Shown: positions 44,409 to 56,852 of the stretch, in pieces
How positions within the stretch are numbered: position 1 is the stretch's first letter
Layout: each line of letters begins with the position of its first letter
NCBI GenBank assembly: GCA_973895155.1
Contig: OZ316895.1
Location: 21,886,001 to 21,950,000 of the forward strand
Length of the DNA: 64,000 nt
Source: Marsupella aquatica
Taxonomy: Eukaryota; Marchantiophyta
Reading direction: 5' to 3'
Notes under the pieces: model-generated
Seen by the model: the letters and a program-made list of their open reading frames with translations, nothing else
Database searches by the model: none
What the model was told of the DNA's origin: nothing
Made by a program: the position numbers and the translations under genes

Positions 44409-45616
44409 TCTATACTATTGAATCCTGTTCATTTAATTTAGTCTTTCATCCCCTTTGGGCAGGAATGAAGATCTTTTGGGTGATTTTTTGTAACCGTTTG
44501 ATTATTAATTCCATGGCAAGGGTACACATAAATACATAATGACTCATTGCAATAGTCTATGTGAGAACAAGAAAAATTGAAAGTTGAGAATACAATTATG
44601 AATTGTACCATGTTTGTCCTTTCTACTCTTCCCATACTCCCACAGGTATTACAACTCTACAAGGATGCAATGATTATTTATACTCTCATAAAAATATAAA
44701 GATAAAGCACTATCCAAATATCAAGGAGGAGGTAACAAGAAATTGGCATGGAGGAAAACAAGGGGAGGGCCAAATAAAGGAAAAAAGGAACAAAAATTGA
44801 GGAAGAGGATAATGAATAAGGTAAGGAAAACTAGAGAAGGGGATAAAGTGAGATAATTTTTTACTTTAATTTCCTGCCCCCTATTTAAAAAAAAAACAAG
44901 CATGTCTATATTTATGTATTTAAAATATTTTTAATAAAAATAAAAATTTCATCATTTTTGGGTGATCATGCTACGACTCCGTGATGGCCACTGTCACCCA
45001 TTGTGCATCTCCATGTTCTCACTTTCATCCTCCTCAACAATAATAAGTAAATTCACAATAATAATAATCAAAATGATAACATTTTTGCAACAATGACAAA
45101 CATCATCAAACAATGACATTTATTATGTTACATTTTTTTGTAATGCATAGGGAATGACTTTGTCTACATTTTTGTGTGTTTCCTGGATAACTTGTCTCAC
45201 CTTGACATTTTTTTCTCCTTTCAGCATTTTCTTCACCTCAACATCTTTTGTGGGCAATATATGGGCATTTTTTTGCATTCTTTACCTCACCCTCAACATC
45301 TATTCTCTTCTTGACATGTTTTTCTCATCTTTACATGTTTTTCTCACTTTGCCATGTTTTCTCTCCTCAACATCTTTTTTTCACTTTGACTTCCTTGCCT
45401 CACCTCAATTTTTTCATCTTTTTTCACACCGACATCTTTTCTTCGCCTCGAAATCTTTTTCTCTCATCGACAACTTTTTTCACACCAAATTTTTTTCTTC
45501 ACCTCGAACATCTTTTAATTCTCTCATTGACAACTTTTTTCACACCGACACCTTTTCTTCACCTTGACATTTTTTCACCTCAACATCTTTTATGCAACGC
45601 ACATGTATTGGGCTAG
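44409..45616 (+). mobile_element. Non-autonomous Helitron, 1.2 kb
   Basis: The 5' end TCTATACTATTGAATCC follows an A (44408). The 3' end has ATGCAACGCACATGTATTGGG and CTAG (45613-45616) followed by T, fitting insertion between A and T. The last ~450 bases are pyrimidine-rich, with many CTTGACATTTTT and CCTCAACATCTTTT units spaced irregularly, similar to the arrays in the other Helitrons here. No Rep/helicase is present. Thr/Phe/Ser-rich open frames in the array are a by-product of composition. Confidence 0.7.
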
Positions 45617-48600
45617 TACGTACTACTAACTATATTTGGGAATCTCACATGGTTACATGATGGCCCAGTTCCTCACTTATTTTCTTCTTACTCACAATGC
45701 ATACTGTATAAGTATACTTAGGGCTTTATTGCAATTTGTTTACTAGTGGAATTCTTGTAAAACTATATGGCATAACAATAGGGTTTTCCAATCCAATTTC
45801 TAGCACTATAAGAAAAGATAGAGTTTTAAAATATTTGAAACCTTTGTGAAAAACGGATTTATTTCTTAATATGGTATTTGTTATCCAAAAATCTTGAGCA
45901 TGATATGGGGACTTGCCTTGGATTAATGCCCTCAAGCCTGAGGGGAGAGGAGGGGAGCTCCTCCTAATATAGCAGAAGATTAAGAAGTACACAGAATGAT
46001 TAGGTACTGTATTGTACACTCAAGATTAGGTAAGTATTGTACCAATTTAAAGTATTATATTTCATCACCTTGAAAGTACTCTGACTAGTGTTTCTTCCAC
46101 TCACTTTACTACTATTTCAATACTCTTGAATAAGATAGGATAGCGTGTGTTTTGTGAATTAGTTAAATTATTGAATACTTTACATAACATACAATAGCTT
46201 TTGTTGGTGAATAAGTTAAAATAAGTATGTTTTAGGACGGGCCAGCTATAGTCTGACATCACGATAGATTGAGGAAGAAGTCAATTTAGGCGAATAGACT
46301 GAATCCCCAAATTAAAAAGTACGTGAGAATGAAATAGAATAAAGTCCCAATGAAACTTACCAAAAACGAGAGAAATCAATTATATATTTTAGAAAAAGGG
46401 CTAAACAAAGTAGATTGACGAACAAGCAAAGGGTTGAGAGCAAGAGATTCTGGAGTGTGCTTTTTCGCCTCCAAATGTGAAGTCAGCTTAGTACCAATGA
46501 TTGTGGTGTGTAACAGCCCAACTGTCCTTATCGTGGTTTTTGTGTGGGGTCCTGATTCCCAACATGATATACCTCCTGGTAACTAACATGGGATTTTATT
46601 GCAAACAAGTGCACAGCAAGGAAAGCAAAAAGCCCTAAAAGCTGCAGACCAAGAGCCTAGATACAACTTTAATAAACGGTACTGTACTTTATTGAGTTCT
46701 TTTCGTGTGTTATTTGCGTGTGTGATCATGTCTCCCAGTTTGGCGTCCCTGCCAAAAGATATATAGATACTGCTTTTGTACTAACTTGTCCTTTTTACTA
46801 ACTTGTCCCCCAAACTGAACAAAACTTGGTAGCCTTTCCCCCAAGCTAACTTGGTAGCCTTTCCCCCAAACTGTTAAAATTATCACCTGACCCCAATGTG
46901 GGGTTAACCCAAGGGTCCATCAGGACTGGTATGCTGAGGTGTGGCAAGGCAAGACTGGCCTCTAAACCTCATTAAGCTAAAAGGGATCCCTGCCTGAAAG
47001 TACTATCCAGGTCTGTCAATACCTTACCTCCTCTTTTTAGTTATTTTTATGTTCAATATTTTCTCATTATCAATCATGAAACATTTAATATTTCCTATTA
47101 AAATAACATGATTTGCATATGTTTCTAATAAACAAAATTGTGATGTAATAGAATGGGTCAGTAGAGGAATTTTAAGGTGTTTCTTTGAAGTTCTTTTAAG
47201 GAAACCTCGGGCTCAACAGCTGTGAGATAAATCCTCAAATTTTCATTTTTTTCAATTTTCTTTGAATGGTCAATTTGGGAAGCTGAGAGTTGGGATATAT
47301 GGGTTTTAATGGAGGGAAAGAAGAAATGGTTGCTCCTGATTTTTCTACAGGGGGGAGTGACAGCTGGGATGAAATGGGTGGTGGGAGTTGGAAAGAAAAA
47401 TGTAAGGTGAGGGAGAGGGGAAGTACTTTTGTTTTTCTAGTTGCCTAAAGACAAATTTATTGGTTAGTGAGACAAATTGGTCGTCTGGGGGGATGTAGGG
47501 GGGGGGAGTGGAATGAATGGGATTGGTAATATGTTAGAATTGGGAAAAACAAGCCTCAAAGCCAAAAAGGGGACATGTGAATGAGCTAAGAGATCTTAAG
47601 AGAAAATGTTGTGATGCTTCTAGCTTTTATACAGATAGGCGTGTTTTTGCATTCATTCCTGTGTGATCAACTGCCCAAGGGTTATTCCAAATTGGATGTT
47701 AGTTCCTCGGTTAGTTCATACTAACATGCATGATTATTTTGCCATTTTTTGCCATTTTTCACTCAGTCTTCTTGTTCTTCTTAAATCGCCACTGTCCCCA
47801 AAGCAAAACCTGGTGGATCCAGGTTACTAAAATAAACCAAAATTAGGCTCAAAACAATTTTAAAAAGTGCTCTATTTGTCCTCCCCTATTCCCTCACCTG
47901 GTGTGAACAGTGGTAGTTTAAGGACATTGATTGCACATTCACATTGCATCCTCACAAAGATAGTAGTTCCATTTCATTGTTTAATAGTCCATCAGCATGT
48001 TGTCTGACAGAGACAAAGGTCAGGAGAAAGAATCTGAGTCCTGACATATCATTTTTTTGCACAACTAAGAGTGTAAGTAGTTTAGTCTTCAAGACCATAA
48101 TGATAATGGTCCTAGCAAAGTTCATGATTAAATTGTGAGGATTGCAAATTAAATACATTTGAGTAACTCTTGCAAGTTAGCCTGAGAAGAAGTTTGAAAA
48201 GTAAAGCCTGAGTGGATGGACTGAGGGGTTTGCTGTGAAGCCCCCATGATGCTTTTCCAAAGCTGGGGTGGACTGACTCAGATCATCAAAATCTGCTCGG
48301 ATAGTACTCTTTACAGTGTTTACTCATGTGCAACCTGTCAACAGGCTCCTCACCATTTGCGTGGTGGTAAGTTGCAACTCACACAAACTACTCAGGGCAT
48401 CCTACACAAACGTGAAGCGTCTTTCCCAAAGTGGTAGTTTGGTGCTCATGCCCAAGTACTAAAGGGGTTCTTCACAAAAGTGAAACATCCATTGGCACTT
48501 AGTTTATAATATTTGATCATCTTCGTACTCATTGGCAATGGAGCAAATGGCTCCAGAAAAAAATGAAACTTTGTCAGGTAATATATTGGACATCAGAGAA

Positions 48601-48787
48601 CATGCTGGAAACTTTTGAGCTGAAACATAGATCCAAAAGTTGTCCAAATAAATGCACAATTTTGATAGAAACTAGCATTTTATAGTTGATCAAGACACCT
48701 GGAAAAACTGGGGGGCAAAGTCCTACTCAGGGCGCCCTCTCAAAAGTGAAATGTCCTTCTAAAGATAGCCCAACAATGTGGATTTTG
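45617..48787. other. AT-rich stretch without a supported gene
   Basis: No recognisable coding sequence. Local structure includes a 24-bp duplication (CTTGGTAGCCTTTCCCCCAA) at about 46826-46874 in a C-rich repeat fragment similar in style to sequence near 54.95 kb. Confidence 0.5.
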
Positions 48788-48875
48788 GGTACGAAGTTAA
48801 GCAGTGTTGGTCACAGTCCATTGGGATGGGCAAAACAAAACCCTCCGTCCATCCCTGCTTAACTTTCAGAAGTTT
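48788..48875 (+). repeat. 5S rRNA-derived SINE-like fragment with fold-back
   Basis: GGGTACGAAGTTAAGCAGTG through GGGATGGG matches the internal promoter part of 5S rRNA: the A-box side GAAGTTAAGC, a central TTGG..C..AG and the C-box GGATGGG. The 5' and 3' thirds of a 5S gene are absent. About 25 bases later CCATCCCTGCTTAACTT repeats parts of it in inverse, forming a possible hairpin. It fits a 5S-headed SINE or a 5S pseudogene. Confidence 0.55.
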
Positions 48876-49902
48876 GGATAGAAGATGATATATAGACATC
48901 ACATTATTATAAAAGAACCTGGATGGCAAATGTGGCATCCATACTTTGCCTTATGCATTTTGGATGAATGCTCACATTTTTCAATATCAAAATTGCTTGG
49001 TCATTGATCCAGTTTTTTGAGTCAAAATGGTGGTCCAATTGGGTATCAACCTCTTTCATTTTGTGGTAGTAAAGGTTTTGATTAGCTTGTCCTCCCTATT
49101 TCCACTAAAATTATATAGATTGCACTTATTTAAGTTGTATTATTAAAGTTTTAAATACTTGGTTCTATACCAAGTGGCGGAACCAGTCCAATGGTGCCTT
49201 TGGGCTCACTACTCAACCCTTTCATGTCGTCGTATAAATCAAATGCTCTCACTATCAAGACATGACGCTTGCCTGGTGGAAAAAGTGCAGGGGGAGAAGA
49301 AAGGGCCAATTAGTGGACAACATGACAAGAATGTGACCAGGGAACAAATGGGATAAAGAGGTTTAGGGGACCACCAAAAGGACATATATTCCTCCTAGCT
49401 ACAAGAGATCATTATTTTTCAAGATCTTGACTTTTTGGAGCTCCTTACACGGGAGGGACGTCACGTATGGATCCAGAAGCAAACAGTGAGTTTCTATTGC
49501 CCTTTGTAGCCCCTAAAGGTCATTGCACAATTACTTGAATTAACTTATAATTTGTGAGGCCCAGCTCCAAGAGTGAATCTTTCGGTTGAAGTTTCTTTGG
49601 TAATTGGAAATTTTTATGTTTAGAGTATTTTTGTGAGAAAGGATGGGCAGGTGGAGTACGGGTATGAGGAGAGTTCCTGGGCGTGTTCAGAGGGTAATCA
49701 GGATCATTACACACTGGAAACTATTTTTGATGCAGTACTAGTCTAGGCAATCAGCCATTCATAAAGAAGCCAGAAGGTTGTAGTTAATGATTTCATACCC
49801 AGAATGATTCATCTTTTTACACCATGTATCTCACAGGTAGGTTTTATGAGATAAATAGTAAATTATGTAATTTGACCATAGCTTGCCCTCATTTATGTTG
49901 TA
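48876..49902. other. Noncoding stretch
   Basis: No gene or well-defined repeat seen up to the inverted Helitron end at 49903. Confidence 0.5.
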
Positions 49903-51255
49903 CTAGCTCAATACCCATGCGTTGCACAAAAGATGTCGTGTCGGCCAAGATTTGGTTGAGAAAAAAGATGTTGTGTCGGCCAAGATGTCGCTGAGAAAAA
50001 AGATGTCGTGTCTGCCAGGAAGTTGTTGAGAAAAGGATGTCGTGTCGGCCAAGATGTCCTTGAGGAAAAAGATATTGTGTCGGCCAATATGTCGTTAAAA
50101 AATATATATCGTGTTGCCCAAGACATCATTGAGAAAAAAAATATTGTGTCGCCCAAGGTGTTCTTAAGAAAAAATGTCGTGTTGCCCAAGATGTTGTGAA
50201 GAAAACCCGTGCGTTGCACAAAAGATGTCGTTAAAAAAACCCGAATTGCCAAAGATGTCGTGAAGTAAAAAGATTTTGTGTCGCCAAAGATGACGCAAAG
50301 TAAAAAGATGGCATTAAAAAAAACCCGTGGAGTAAAAAGATGTTGTTCAGAAAAAAAGGAGTCGTGTCTCCAAAGATGTCATGGAGTAAAAACATATTGT
50401 CAAGTAAAAAGATGTCATTATGTGAAAGATATTATTGCCAAGTAAAAAGATGTCGGGAGCCAAAGATGTTGTTATGTCAAAGATATCATCAAGTAAAAAG
50501 AAATTGTGTTGCCAAAGTTGTTGTGAAGTACAACATATGTCATCAAGTACAAGATGTAGTCAAGTAAAAAAATGTTGTGACTCCAAAGATGTCGTCAAGT
50601 AAAAAAATGTCATCAGTCATAGATGTTGTGAAGTAAAACATGTCATTGCATGACATATTGTTAAGGAAAAGATGTGCAAAAAACGCCAATAAATTTCTTG
50701 CTCAAAAGATGTCATTAAGTAAAAAATATCATTGCCCAAAATATGTCTAAGTAATAAAAGATATAATTACCCAAAAATTGTTATCTAGTAAAAGATGTCA
50801 TGGGGTAAAAAATGAGTGACAACAACCACAAAGTATTATCAGCTAAAATTTATTTTTGTTTTTGTATTTTTCATTTTTTTATTCCCCCCCCCCCCCCCCT
50901 CTCCCCCCCCCCCCCCCCTCTTTTACCGCTTTTGTACTATTTTTTGGTTTTGATATTTTTTATTACAGTATGTAATATTTGTAATCAATCTTATGACATA
51001 GATTATCATGGGGTATAGAACTATACTTAAATGGTACATAAAGTACTAATACATAGATGGTCCATAAAGTACTCATTATTGTCATTCCTGGCATTCCCCT
51101 CTATTTATTGCTTGGAAAAAGTGTCACTCTTTACTTTACACCAAATATAATATAATTTTAGTTTATTCCTTCTCTTGGTCAGCTTCTTTAATTTTTGTGC
51201 CCTTCAAATTCAAATGACGACCACGCTATAAAAAGGCGCAACTGTTTATTATAGA
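49903..51255 (-). mobile_element. Non-autonomous Helitron, 1.35 kb, inverted
   Basis: Reading on the minus strand, the 5' end is TCTATAATAAACAGTTGCGCC near 51255, followed by CGTGGTCGTCATTTGAATTT as in the large Helitron. The 3' end is GTGCAACGCATGGGTATTGAG plus CTAG at 49906-49903, with host T. About 900 bases at the 3' side are a repeat array of GACATC and CTTGGCCGACAC units, then a CTTTTTACTTGACGACATC type. A second internal copy of the terminal motif lies near 50205-50230. A poly-C tract is at 50883-50921. The base before the 5' TC is T rather than the expected A, so that end is less certain. Confidence 0.75.
50205..50230 (-). repeat. Internal copy of the Helitron terminal motif
   Basis: ACCCGTGCGTTGCACAAAAG followed by ATGTCG repeats the true end at about 49913-49938 some 300 bases inside the element, without a CTAG. 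Shorter ACCCG echoes follow near 50239 and 50322. Confidence 0.65.
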
Positions 51256-51368
51256 AGTTAATAGTCATATCCTCAGCTTGCTATCATGCATGTTAAAATG
51301 GTGAATACAAATGCATGGGAAACTTAGCTAGGAACATGAGGAGGAGGGCTAGGTCATGTTGATGCTCT

Positions 51369-51697
51369 TGTTAGGAATTTACTTTTAGGCCTAGACCATA
51401 GTCATGTGCTTGGCTAAAGTAAGATGTGCCACTACTAAATAGTTACACTAGCAGGACTTAGCTAGGGAGAGGAACTTAGGCTTATTGTTATGGAACTAGT
51501 TGGGGGATAGGAAATTAGAGCTTAGTTTGTGGAGGCTTGATATGGCCTAGAGACTTAGTGTTCAATAAAGCTTTTGTGTGTTCCCGTGAACGTAGCCTAT
51601 CAGAGGTGAAGCACATATCTCCCATGTTGACTCTTGTGTTTGGTGGATGTTGCATATGTGCATGTTGACTTTTGAGTGATGATGGTTTTGCTCAACA
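51369..51697 (+). mobile_element. Possible solo LTR (Copia-like)
   Basis: The stretch begins TGTTAGGAATTTA and ends CTCAACA. It contains AATAAA (51564-51569) followed by TGTGTTCCCGTGAACGTAG, wording typical of the R/U5 part of plant Copia LTRs. No matching 5-bp duplication is seen outside (GCTCT versus ACTGT), so it may be old or mis-bounded. Confidence 0.35.
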
Positions 51698-54600
51698 ACT
51701 GTAAATGGCATTGGATCTGGACAATTAAAAGTGTCCATGTGGTGTCACAGTATTTTATTGCCCTACCCCTCATTTGACTCTAATTACTAGCCTGCGTCCC
51801 CTTAACTATATAAATTGTTTAAGTACCCCTAAATTGTATGTGGGTTACATCAGCCACACAGGGCAATCTGCCTTAGTTAATTTGGTCCCTGACAAGACCC
51901 CCGGGCCTGACCCGTGGTGGTGAACTTAACAACCCCCTGGCCATGCCATGCAATGCCGCCATCTTGACTATGCCTAGACCTCCCCCTTTTACTCACCACC
52001 TTCTTGCATGACCTGAGCTCCCCATCACAATTTCATGCCACCTGTCCTAATGGTCTCTTGCCTGAGCCAAGCATTAATACAAGTGGGAACTGATGATGGA
52101 GGGAGTTGCAAAGGGTCCAGGAGACAGTAGAGTCTTACTTACTTGCAAAGGGGAACTGAAATTGTGATGGGGAGAGGCAAGATTGGTGGCAATTAGTCAT
52201 GAAGGGGGTAGGATCCATGTTGTGGTGACCATAGGGGCATGGCAGGGCCTATCCGATTTTTCCGGATGGTTTATACATTTACCCATATATGAGTTGGGGG
52301 CAGGTCACTAATAATAGAATAGTTTGGACAAGTTAATAATTAAAGTCAGTGTGGAGAGTAGGTCTCTATAACTTGGTTTTGTGTGATAATCCCCATTTCA
52401 AGCAAAAGAGATGGTTGTTCATTGCTGCTGCAATCCTGTCCAACCATGTTAGCCAGGACCTGGTTCTCCATGGTACAACCTAAAGTCTGCCATGGGTTTT
52501 TACAAGGGAGAGAAGGAAAAGGGCGAGACTGACCCTTTCCTGCCTGCATGCTCCAAAAGCACATTGTAGTTTACACAAACCCAGTGCTATACTCTAAGTT
52601 TTCTGCTGCAACTCATTCTATGGCATGATGCATAGCTGTGGATGAATTATCTGCTCTAATCCCGGCTCTAATCCTCCAGCGGTTGCAGCTAGGCCTTTCA
52701 ATATTCAGAGAAGAAAAAGAAATTTATAGATACATTAGGTCTCAGTAACATGATGGCTTGGAGTCCACCCTCCCTCCAGTCTCTTGGGTAGAAACCAGGA
52801 GGTCAGGGTCTCATATGTTTCCAGCAAACTTTCCATTTCTGAGCCTGAAAAGTAATCAAGTAGCCCTTATGAGGGGGAGATTTCGTGGGGGAAAGCAGGA
52901 TTTCTGCTAACAGATTTATATGTAATTCCACCTATCTTACATCTTGTCTACTAGAGGAACAAGTCCCAAGGACAATAATACAGATTAGAAGGGGGCAAAA
53001 GTATGTTCCTGTTCACTTTTGCAAACTCATGTGCCCAGCATCTAGTTTTAGAGTAGCTGGCAATTGAGGAAACTAAACTACATTGTTGGGCATCCCTAGG
53101 TAGATATCTGGCTCAGAGAAAAATGGCCTTCTGATGTGCTCGTGTAAGGCACACTCTCACATCGATAAGCTCAACAATCATTGTTTCTTTCGAAGTAGGG
53201 AAGTAGAGCAGATCCCTCAGAATTTTTAACACCCAACCAACATTATCTTATAGTGAGACGCAGTCAAGGAGAAGAGATACAACAAAAAACAAGGATGGCA
53301 AAGTCCACCCTCTTAAGGTTGTCTATTCTCCTGTCCTTTACCTTTTTGGCCATGGATGGTCCCATTAATCTCAATCTGATGAAAGCATTCCTATTCCAAT
53401 GGGAAATATTCATTTGTCATTTTAAATTTATGGCATTTGTTCATCATCAGACCACATTTTTGGTTTAGTCATACAACACACAGTTTCATTAGAATGGTTC
53501 TTTGGTTTAGTACAGTTGTTAGTTTTCTGGACAAATTAATGTACATCATGACTCCCCCCCCCCCACAAAGCGCACCAAACACCAAACCTAAAACAGGACC
53601 CCATGGCAAAGCAGCCCAATGAAGGGACGGACAGAGGGGAAAATGCCCAAAGAAGACCAAAAGAAACTAGCAAGCTACATTTGAGACCCAATGATAGCTA
53701 GGGGGTGGGCTGGGTGGCTTGTCTGAGAAGCACAAAATATTGGGGGAGGGTCTATGAGGCAATGGTCTACTAGTGCGAGTGCGTGTTGGCAGGGGAGACT
53801 GTGGACTGCTGCTGCAGTTTTGACATTTTGGAGGGACCAATTGCACCTTGCCATATGGCACCAAACCAATCGCGGGGGGCCTCTGGTCAACTACAAAACT
53901 GTACTGAACCCCATATGCAAAGTGTTCTAGTCAACCCCATATGCAAGTGGGGGGTCAAGATGGCAATTAAAATAGTTTTTGGCAGACAAGTTACACATTT
54001 CTAGCAGTTCTGGGGACCGGATAGTAGAAATTGGTTTCTCTTTATGCGCACAATCACACCCTAAAGCATTGCCAAAACAGTGGGCTTGCGTCAGTCCAAA
54101 ATAATTCGCTTAGTTTATATGCACTAGCCTTGAGAGTGTGTTGGGCTTGTGGCGAGCTTGTGGTGAGCGTGTGGAAGCAGTGTGCCCTCCTTGAAGATTC
54201 ATAGTGCAGTAGTGCACACCAAAAGACAAACAGTTGAGACTCATCTCATCTCCTCTCTTCCCAAGAGAACCTACAGTACTAGGGGTTGCTTCATGTGTTT
54301 GTATTGTCGGGTGTATTGTTCCCATTGGTTGGGCTCCATCTTAAACTTTTGCTGAGATTTTGGTAAAAGATAAGAGTGTAGGGTTCTACAGTGGTTCATA
54401 GTTTCAAAGTAAATAAAACGTTTCCAAGTTCAAAATAGGACTAGGTTCACTAAGGTGCCCTCCAGACTCATTTAATTACTATGGTACCCCCTTGATGGAA
54501 TCGGATGCCCGGGGTCCTCATTTCTTCTATTCCGACCCATCGCATGCAAAGAAGTTAGGGTTTTTTGATTCAATTGCAGGGAAGACTTAAAAAAATTTGT

Positions 54601-55941
54601 TGAAGAAATATAGGGGTGTTTTAATCCAATTTTGAGAATTAAGAACTATAGGGGTTTTGTAATACCAAATGTGGAATATTCTATAAAGTTAGGGGTTAAA
54701 AAACACTGAAAATAAAAATAAAAATAAAATAAAATAAAATAAAAAAACACTGAAAATCTACTTTATTTACTTAAGTTTTAGAGTGTTTATCACTTGAAAA
54801 CTTCATGTGTCATATGGGACCTCCCTTGGAGTGAGGCCCCCAAGATCGGATGGCCATGAAGTAACTCAAGTGGTTGGAATGTGCAGCTAAGAGTAATCCG
54901 TGGAGACAACTTACTGGTTAGAATAGTTGGGGGGGGGGGGGTAACTTGATAATTTTTGGGCAGTTTGGGGTTAACTTAGTCAGAACAGAGTGGGGTTATT
55001 AATGAAGTTGCCCTCTAAACTCATTTGGTTACAAAGTTGCCCTGCTACCCATTTTCTTTATGAGTTGTCACCATAGTTTAAGTAACATAAATGAATGGAC
55101 TTAACTTTTCACTCTTCAATTGTGCTAAATATCATGGATTCCCATGACAGAAAATCAGGCGATCCCATCGGGAATTGTTTTTTTGCCATATATACTAGTT
55201 CTAGTGATGGTATTTTGTGAGTAGGATATCTCTACCTTAGCGCATTAGAACAATGCTTGAATCATCTTCCAAACTACGGAGTCTAGCTGGATTCTGAGGT
55301 TATATGCGAGAATTAATATGAGGGCTGCAAAGAACATGAGAGCTTTACTTATGAGCCTGGTAAGGCATATGAAAGAGTTATGAGCAAGTTCATTTTAAGA
55401 TTTTACTTTTGGCCAGGGTGGCAATTGTCACCTTGAAGGGAAGATGCTAGGAATACTCATTAAGTGATTTTCCTATATTAATATCTGACCATCAGATCTC
55501 CCTAAATTTAAGGATAACCATCAGATTCTGGCTAGGTTGGAAGGAACTTACGTCTCATGAATGACAAAATACCTATCTAGTTTTCTCCAAAACAGTTTCA
55601 GATGGGTGGAATCTACCAAATGTTTACCACTAAAATAAAGCTGGTTTGAGCCCCGCCAGGCACAGGGCGGGTAATGGCTCTAGTGTTAGATCTAGATTAC
55701 TCTAGAATACTTTTGTGAAATTGTTATAGCCATTCCCATAAAATATTTAGAGGAACTATCTTTCTTGCCATAGTTTTGGTGATGATGCAACTGAATCTTT
55801 GATACACACAGGAATGGTTAACACTCCCTAAGTAAGTGCACACTTTCGAGATGAAGCATCCGGTGTGCACCAAATGGGGTTTGCACTATGCAATGAGCCC
55901 ATAGAATTGTGCATTTACCAATAAGAATTTACCCTTGGTCC
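51698..55941. other. AT-rich repeat-laden stretch without a supported gene
   Basis: No coding sequence is recognised. It contains poly-C and poly-G runs (53549-53561 and about 54930-54942), an (AAAAT)n tract at 54711-54747 flanked by AAAACACTGAAAAT on both sides, and a tRNA B-box-like GGTTTGAGCCCCGCC at about 55632 inside a GAGCC...GGCTC hairpin, possibly SINE debris. Confidence 0.5.
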
Positions 55942-56083
55942 AAGAGTAGTGTTGCAGTCTTAGTGGCGTGTGTGTGGCTCTTTGGACGTGTTGGTCTCCC
56001 GTGCCACTGGTTTTTGCAGCGGTTTCTTTGAATGTCATTGAGCGCACTGCCACCTCCTTTAAAAAAAAAAGAGTAGTGTTGCA
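55942..56083 (+). mobile_element. Short poly-A retroposon with 15-bp target duplication
   Basis: A 114-bp insert (55957-56070), ending in a 10-A tail, is bracketed by identical AAGAGTAGTGTTGCA at 55942-55956 and 56069-56083 (a base or two overlaps the tail). These are hallmarks of LINE-driven target-primed insertion. The body could be a SINE, a truncated LINE tail or a fragment of a host mRNA; I do not recognise it. Confidence 0.8.
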
Positions 56084-56429
56084 ACTCGCAACCCAAGTTG
56101 TACATCCCTGCCCTGAATTTGGTGTACTATTAGATAAGTGCATGTTTTACTCTACTAATACATCCACTTACCAGGAAATGCAGTTTGATGGGATTGTGCT
56201 TGAACTGACAAGTGCACATGTACGCTTATCAGGGATTTGCACTTATAAATTTGTCATGTAGCAAAACAAATTCAGGCCTGCTCGCATTCGAAAAAAGCAA
56301 AGAAAGTGCAAAAGTCCCTGTAAAAAAAGGAAGAACATGACTTCTTGCACTTATCCAGGTTTGTACCAAAAGGTTTTGCACTTAGAGACGGCCTACTGTA
56401 CAGACTCTTAGATTCTGTCCGTAAATGGA
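56084..56429. other. Noncoding stretch before the minisatellite
   Basis: No gene or clear repeat seen. Confidence 0.4.
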
Positions 56430-56464
56430 AAGCAAACTCTTGCATCGTACCGTGAACGAAGGGT

Positions 56465-56852
56465 TCACGTGGGCCCTTCCCATTGGCCCGCCCTTTCTTT
56501 CCCTTCCGCCCTGGCCCGCCCGCCTGCCCGCTTGTCCTGCCCGTCCTCCTTTACCAGCCCTTTACCCTGCCCTGCCCTGCCCCCTCTGCCCGTTTGTCCT
56601 GCCCGATATCCTGCCCGTCCCCCTATACTGCCCGTACTAGTTTTTCCCTGCCCGTTTCCTGCCCGGAACTGCCCTGCCCTGCCCTGCCCTCTACCCGCTT
56701 GTCCTGCCCCATCTCCTGCCCGTCCGCCTATATACTGCCCGTACTATCCTCTGCCCTGCCCGCTTCCTGCCCATATGCCTGCCCGAAGTAGCCCTGGCCT
56801 GCCCTGCCCATCCCTAGCCTGCCCTGCCCATCCCTAGCCTGCCCTGCCGTTG
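56465..56852 (+). repeat. CCTGCCC-rich minisatellite upstream of mitoferrin
   Basis: Irregular tandem CCTGCCCG and GCCCTGCC units build a higher-order repeat of about 115 bases: blocks with TGTCCTGCCCGATATCCTGC and TGTCCTGCCCCATCTCCTGC, each leading to ACTGCCCGTACTA. It is strongly strand-asymmetric (C on plus). Open Pro/Cys/Leu frames are composition artefacts. It lies about 0.9 kb upstream of the carrier start codon. Confidence 0.85.

Noticed and set aside
45154-45616. Phe/Ser/Thr-rich, hydrophobic-looking frames resembling membrane proteins
   Set aside because: They are translations of the pyrimidine-rich Helitron 3' array and carry no conserved motif.
48788-48832. Functional 5S rRNA gene
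   Set aside because: Only the central promoter portion matches. The 5' third, the 3' third and the T-rich terminator are missing.
52760-52830. tRNA-derived SINE near GGGTAGAAACCAGGAGGTCAGG
   Set aside because: The context resembles tRNA-like SINEs, but the B box is lost and no ends or tail can be defined.
56425-56837. Pro/Cys/Leu-rich open frames in the CCTGCCC repeat
   Set aside because: Three overlapping frames are open only because the repeat lacks stop codons. They show no start context or domain.
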